Origin: Nitrososphaerota archaeon
GTDB lineage: Archaea > Thermoproteota > Nitrososphaeria > Nitrososphaerales > Nitrososphaeraceae
Assembly (NCBI GenBank): GCA_005877345.1
Contig: VBPR01000058.1
Location: 4,057 to 13,530 of the forward strand
Direction of reading: 5' to 3'
Length of the DNA: 9,474 nt
Shown here: positions 6,986 to 9,474 of the stretch, piece after piece
How the letters are laid out: each line of letters starts with the position of its first letter
How positions within the stretch are numbered: the first letter of the stretch is position 1
Notes under the pieces: generated by a model
What the model was told of the DNA's origin: nothing
Databases searched by the model: none
What the model saw: the letters and a program-made list of their open reading frames with translations, nothing else
Position numbers and translations under genes: made by a program

Positions 6986-7034
6986 TTATTTATAATATAT
7001 TGGTACAAGAGTGTAAGTGATTAATAGCCTCTCC
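6986..7034 (+). repeat. 49-bp perfect inverted repeat, left copy (promoter/leader module)
   Basis: Every base pairs with 8686-8638 on the opposite strand; mismatches begin at 6985 and 7035. The copy reads toward the 40-codon remnant at 7107. It contains the AT-rich TTATTTATAATATATT, usable as a TATA box, then TTGGTACAA (7000-7008). With TATA centred near 6993, transcription would start around 7018-7022, inside the repeat, leaving a leader of about 85 nt. Confidence 0.9.
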
Positions 7035-7062
7035 CTTTTATTATTACCATTTCACTAATACG

Positions 7063-7071
7063 TTTGTATCA
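7063..7071 (+). promoter_or_regulatory. Leader box TTTGTATCA before the signal-peptide remnant
   Basis: The box is followed by 35 nt and then ATG 7107, the same spacing as in the paralogous leader at 8602-8610. TTGTATCAA (7064-7072) is the reverse complement of TTGGTACAA at 7000-7008 except for one position, which would be a G-U pair in RNA. After the box both leaders keep AAATnTnTTATTAnTnATGCAATTTA, with only small differences. Confidence 0.45.
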
Positions 7072-7106
7072 AATATCTTATTATTATGCAATTTAGTTTT
7101 GATCTC

Positions 7107-7229
7107 ATGGAAGTCAAGTTAGTTCTAATGTTTGTAGGATTAATCATGTCGACTAACGTGGCGTTAATTTTAGTAGGTCTGGGATTACATATCGACAGCG
7201 GACAGTTATGGGCGTCGCGATGGAATTGA
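7107..7229 (+). pseudogene. Signal-peptide remnant or short paralogue of the 256-aa secreted protein
   Basis: A 40-codon frame from ATG 7107 to TGA 7227-7229. Its first 26 residues (MEVKLVLMFVGLIM, then a hydrophobic stretch ending VGLGL) align with the start of the 256-aa protein (MENKLILTFVALIS, ending ASLGS). The alignment continues upstream through the leader to the 49-bp inverted repeat. After residue 26 the similarity stops and no mature domain follows. It may be the 5' end of a gene that lost its body. It could also be a functional membrane peptide of about 40 residues, because the leader, start codon and hydrophobic core are all intact. Confidence 0.55.
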
Positions 7230-7342
7230 TTTTTCAAATGGGTCAAATTAGGAGATCTAAATTCAGTAAAAAAATAATCGCATTTTTAAAATCTCCATTA
7301 GCGCTTTTCTCAATGATGAAAGAAGATATTTCTGGAAAATAG
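7220..7342 (+). CDS. Possible small basic ORF overlapping the remnant
   Basis: From ATG 7220 (ATG 7208 is also in frame) to TAG 7340-7342, 40 codons. The product has a basic stretch (IRRSKFSKK, residues 10-18) followed by a mildly hydrophobic IIAFLKSPLALFSMM. The start overlaps the stop of the preceding small frame by 10 bases, an arrangement that would allow coupled translation. I do not recognise it. It could equally be chance in AT-rich DNA or an out-of-frame part of a decayed gene. Confidence 0.2.
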   Translation: MELIFQMGQIRRSKFSKKIIAFLKSPLALFSMMKEDISGK

Positions 7343-7538
7343 AAAATGAAATTTAGGTTACATTGATGCCTATTACCAAAAGGTTGGCAAATGCTGTCAT
7401 TTTTAGGAAACTGGAGTAATTTACATTTATTTGTTACATCAAGACGATCTGGCGTTGCCAAGACCGTCCTGCGAGATCAAGGCCTATCCAGTGAAGAATG
7501 AATGGCCTTTACTAATTATGGTATCAATAATATTCGGG

Positions 7539-7573
7539 TTCGGTGGGATTCGGTGGGATTCGGTGGGATTCGG
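7539..7573. repeat. 10-bp tandem repeat TTCGGTGGGA, 3.5 copies
   Basis: Three identical 10-bp units start at 7539, 7549 and 7559, followed by TTCGG. A related TTCGGG precedes them. The unit length is not a multiple of three, so copy changes would shift any reading frame, which supports a non-coding setting. The G-rich strand has GGG runs spaced by 7 bases. Confidence 0.85.
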
Positions 7574-7754
7574 ACACTGCATGTATACGGGTTCTGTTAC
7601 ATGGTATTTAGCTTTTATGTTCTGATGGTGATCCTGCAGGGATTATCTTGGAATTAAATAGAAATCGTTTAGTAACATGGGACTAAAATTTATTAGCTCG
7701 CCTAAATTGTGAACAATCTTTTTTAGTCAAGTCTTTAAATAAATCAAAGAAAGG

Positions 7755-7775
7755 ATGAGGGTTGGTACCTCTCAT
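7755..7775 (-). terminator. Hairpin downstream of the 256-aa secreted-protein gene
   Basis: ATGAG/CTCAT form the outer stem and GGT/ACC the inner one around TGGT, with one bulged T. It lies 20 nt beyond the stop at 7796. On the minus strand the DNA after the hairpin is T-rich (CCTTTCTTTGATTTATTTAA), as expected for an archaeal terminator. The assignment rests on position and form. Confidence 0.4.
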
Positions 7776-7795
7776 GCCCTATTAATTGAATCTCC

Positions 7796-8566
7796 TCATT
7801 TGATTTCTACTAATTCAATTCCTTCTTTACTACCTTTGAGAGTTTTTTCCTTGATGTCTCCTACATTGGATGCATAGTATTTTTGTTCAACGACATCAGG
7901 CTCGAGTGATGAAAACTCCTTAGTTTTGATCACATTCGAATAAGAACCGTAAGGAACAGTGACATTATTGTCCAAACTTAGAACAGTTGCCTTGTCTTCG
8001 GCGACATCTTTGGCGAACTCTTGGTCATATGTAATTCCTACCTTCGGTTCTCCTATCATTATTAATCCACCCTTGGCTCCTTTCACTCCGGATTCCCAGG
8101 AACCTTCTTTGGGGTTTTTCTTGTTGGTAAAGTCAGTCGTATCCTCTCCCATATACCATACATTTCCTTTGTCATCTTGGGCATACCAATCATTTGTAGT
8201 CTCTACTAATTTTCCTTCCACAAAGACAGTATCATTAACCACGCGTGTGGGTATCCCCTGAATCTCTTTTGTATCGTTGGTGATGGTGATAATGTCCCGC
8301 ATCGACTTTCCCTCCTCATCAGTGCCATTGTAACTCATTATTGTGCCCGGCTTCAAAGAGTAGTACTTGTTGTCTATTTTCAGTGGATCATGAAAATTGG
8401 ATGTGTCAAATGCAGGAGTTTGTGTTTGCACTTTTGATGCGGCAAGTGCATAATTAACACCAATACCTCTTGGTTGTTGACTAAATGAACCCAGACTAGC
8501 TACAATCAAAACACTGACAATCAATGAGATTAATGCCACAAAAGTCAAAATTAACTTATTTTCCAT
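7796..8566 (-). CDS. Secreted protein of unknown function, 256 aa
   Basis: The start is ATG 8566. Residues 5-26 form a strong signal peptide or anchor (KLILTFVALISLIVSVLIV), with a possible cleavage region near NYALAASK (38-45). The mature part is a beta-rich domain with motifs I associate with an unnamed secreted family found in bacteria and archaea: DPLKIDNKYYSLKPGT (60-75), NDWYAQDDKGNVWYMGED (125-142), EGSWESGVKGAKGG (154-167), QEFAKDVAEDKATVLSLD (182-199), VPYGSYSNVIKT (204-215) and EQKYYASNVGDIKE (227-240). No cysteines or obvious catalytic motif; no function is assigned. The upstream leader of about 85 nt contains the 49-bp repeat and the TTTGTACCA box, mirrored in the remnant at 7107. 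A hairpin with a T-rich downstream follows the stop, so it appears to be a single-gene transcript. Confidence 0.85.
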   Translation of the reverse strand: MENKLILTFVALISLIVSVLIVASLGSFSQQPRGIGVNYALAASKVQTQTPAFDTSNFHDPLKIDNKYYSLKPGTIMSYNGTDEEGKSMRDIITITNDTKEIQGIPTRVVNDTVFVEGKLVETTNDWYAQDDKGNVWYMGEDTTDFTNKKNPKEGSWESGVKGAKGGLIMIGEPKVGITYDQEFAKDVAEDKATVLSLDNNVTVPYGSYSNVIKTKEFSSLEPDVVEQKYYASNVGDIKEKTLKGSKEGIELVEIK

Positions 8567-8601
8567 TGGATGAAAGTAAATTGCATCATTAATAAAAAAT
8601 T

Positions 8602-8610
8602 TGGTACAAA
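8602..8610 (-). promoter_or_regulatory. Leader box TTTGTACCA before the 256-aa protein gene
   Basis: It is followed by 35 nt and then ATG 8566. TTGTACCAA (8609-8601) is the exact reverse complement of TTGGTACAA within the 49-bp repeat (8672-8664), with centres 63 bp apart, close to six helical turns. This could be a pair of operator half-sites, or the two sides of a 9-bp RNA stem if transcription starts upstream enough. Confidence 0.45.
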
Positions 8611-8637
8611 TATATCAATAAGTTATCGTTTATGAGA

Positions 8638-8686
8638 GGAGAGGCTATTAATCACTTACACTCTTGTACCAATATATTATAAATAA
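8638..8686 (-). repeat. 49-bp perfect inverted repeat, right copy (promoter/leader module)
   Basis: Exact reverse complement of 6986-7034. Read on the minus strand it leads to the 256-aa gene: TATA-like TTATTTATAATATATT, then TTGGTACAA, with 71 nt from the repeat end to ATG 8566 (72 nt in the left copy). A transcript start inside the repeat, near 8652, is inferred from TATA spacing. Confidence 0.9.
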
Positions 8687-8950
8687 AGAACAAACTTCTT
8701 ACGATGATTTGCTAGACGCGCTAAGGCGGCTATGATTTTAATTGACAGTCGAGCATTCGAGCACAATAAGAATACTAGTCTTAATATTCATAATAAATAT
8801 AATATTTATAATAAATATCCAACAGAAACCAGAAGTCTGTATTTGATCATCTGAAAGATTTGTCTAGATGGTAACATGTGAATTCTTTTGTTATCTCACG
8901 CGTTCAACCATATTTCCTTACATTTGTTGTCATAGTAGGATTGATAAGCT
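8687..8950. other. Intergenic stretch between the CHRD gene and the right promoter
   Basis: No supported gene. A GC-richer patch (about 8715-8765) with a TCGAGCA direct repeat is followed by an AT-rich repeat block at 8791-8818. A 40-codon Asn/Tyr-rich frame (8732-8854) spans the repeat block, but its composition simply follows the repeats. It should hold the terminator of the CHRD gene and any upstream control sites of the right leader. Confidence 0.45.
8791..8818. repeat. AT-rich direct repeat with nested palindrome
   Basis: TAATAAATAT occurs at 8791-8800 and again at 8809-8818. Between and overlapping them, ATAAATAT-A-ATATTTAT (8793-8809) is a perfect 17-bp palindrome. It may be a regulator or nucleoid-protein site, or a weak terminator for the CHRD gene; AT-rich repeats of this type also arise by slippage. 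Confidence 0.6.
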
Positions 8951-9460
8951 CTACTGTGTTGCATTGCCTTTAACATTGATTTGTCCCCTTATCTCTCCGT
9001 CTGGATGATCACTTGTGTGTATATTAACATATGTCTCATTAGTGCCCATTGCGTCTTGCAGATCAGATAGTGCTTTTCCTTTCATGGAACTTTTAAAGTC
9101 AGAAGCAGTAAAGTTTCCTACAATTGTGATTCCTCCCGATGTTTTAGTCTTCTCGCCTGTTTTTAACAAATCAACTATTGGATCACCATTTTCTCCTTTT
9201 TTGCCTGCGTGTATGTGAGCGCCTGAAACATCTGTTATTCCAGTTATGTTGATTTTAGATTTTATTGTATCATCCTTTACTTTGAATGTGGCTACACCTT
9301 CTGCCGTTGAATTTACGGGTGGGACTTCATTATTTCCATCGAGTTTTGCCCTAAATTTGTTTTGTGCATAGGTAAAATTCGAATATGTAGTTGCAACGAG
9401 TACCAACGATAACAGTGCACTGGCCAATATGACTATATGTAGTGTTTTGTTGTATTGCAT
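8951..9460 (-). CDS. Secreted CHRD-domain protein
   Basis: 169 residues from ATG 9458-9460. Residues 7-25 are a hydrophobic signal (HIVILASALLSLVLVATT), with cleavage plausible after the FTYAQ at 29-33. The remainder is a single CHRD domain: FRAKLDGNNEVPPV (36-49), AEGVATFKV (53-61), SGAHIHAGKKGENG (79-92) and the closing TYVNIHTSDHPDGEIRGQI (143-161). The domain, named from chordin, is a beta-sandwich common in secreted archaeal and bacterial proteins; its ligand is not generally known, and the paired His residues (H82, H84, H148, H152) could bind metal. Length is normal for a single-domain member. Only 14 bp upstream are in the window, so its promoter cannot be seen. Confidence 0.9.
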   Translation of the reverse strand: MQYNKTLHIVILASALLSLVLVATTYSNFTYAQNKFRAKLDGNNEVPPVNSTAEGVATFKVKDDTIKSKINITGITDVSGAHIHAGKKGENGDPIVDLLKTGEKTKTSGGITIVGNFTASDFKSSMKGKALSDLQDAMGTNETYVNIHTSDHPDGEIRGQINVKGNATQ

Positions 9461-9474
9461 GAAGGAACTGAATA

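Larger units (their letters stand above)
7343..7795. other. Intergenic stretch with no convincing gene
   Basis: About 450 bp without a frame I can support. It holds an island of higher GC (about 7441-7495) with a 36-codon frame at 7391-7501 ending in SRRSGVAKTVLRDQGLSSEE, which I cannot assign. It also contains the 10-bp tandem repeat at 7539-7573 and a hairpin at 7755-7775. The position between the remnant and the end of the 256-aa gene is where the body of the degraded paralogue would be expected, but I see no residual similarity to that protein. Confidence 0.5.

Noticed and set aside
7391..7501. 36-codon frame ending in SRRSGVAKTVLRDQGLSSEE
   Set aside because: Its codons are somewhat GC-richer than the surroundings, but I cannot match it to any family and it has no promoter evidence; kept only as a note in the intergenic entry.
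7431..7625. 64-codon + strand frame across the 10-bp repeat
   Set aside because: TTG start, runs through the tandem repeat, no recognisable family; likely chance.
6986..8686. Inverted repeats as the ends of an insertion sequence or transposon
   Set aside because: No transposase or integrase frame lies between them, no target-site duplication flanks them (TTGCA versus AGAAC), and homology continues inward through leader and signal-peptide codons. Paralogous gene 5' ends fit better.
8732..8854. 40-codon Asn/Tyr-rich frame
   Set aside because: Its residues follow the AT-rich direct repeat and palindrome; no sign of selection for protein.

Overview
The window looks like chromosomal DNA of an ammonia-oxidising thaumarchaeon (Nitrososphaera / Nitrosocosmicus type). 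The grounds are AT-rich intergenic DNA, TATA-like elements placed for leaderless or short-leader archaeal transcripts, many secreted proteins dense in N-x-S/T sequons, and a gene mix familiar from that group: NHL beta-propellers, a CHRD protein, a PQQ-type sugar dehydrogenase, an F420/NADP-type reductase and a tiny zinc finger. The assignment rests on gene content only; the window holds no rRNA, tRNA or ammonia-oxidation marker.

Left part (1-1639, + strand): the 3' portion of a large secreted protein with a 42-bp tandem-repeat linker, a PKD/cadherin-like domain and a six-bladed NHL propeller. The propeller is split over three reading frames by two apparent frameshifts. A 21-bp palindrome separates it from a convergent block on the minus strand: a membrane-anchored PQQ-type (GSDH/sorbosone) dehydrogenase (1738-3129), a secreted dienelactone hydrolase (3294-4157) and a small NAD(P)/F420-type oxidoreductase (4272-4910). 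The last two have their own TATA-like elements, so the three are probably not one operon. A 45-aa HIT/MYND-like zinc-finger gene (5175-5312) lies alone on the + strand.

Right part (5553-9460): a second NHL propeller gene on the minus strand carries a perfect 306-bp in-frame duplication that takes it from six predicted blades to eight. Its signal peptide lies in another frame, one base out of phase. Next come two promoter-leader units facing each other. They share a perfect 49-bp inverted repeat (6986-7034 and 8638-8686), the same leader length and a conserved TTTGTAyCA box exactly 35 nt before the start codon. One drives an intact 256-aa secreted protein of unknown function (7796-8566). The other leads to a 40-aa remnant carrying only the related signal peptide (7107-7229). 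The same box lies 32 nt before the signal-peptide ATG of the second NHL gene. A CHRD-domain protein (8951-9460) closes the window.

Taken together this is a cell-surface/secretome region. Nearly every larger product is exported, and the NHL genes and leader modules show recent duplication, frame disruption and paralogous reuse. No transposase, integrase, CRISPR array or defence gene was found.
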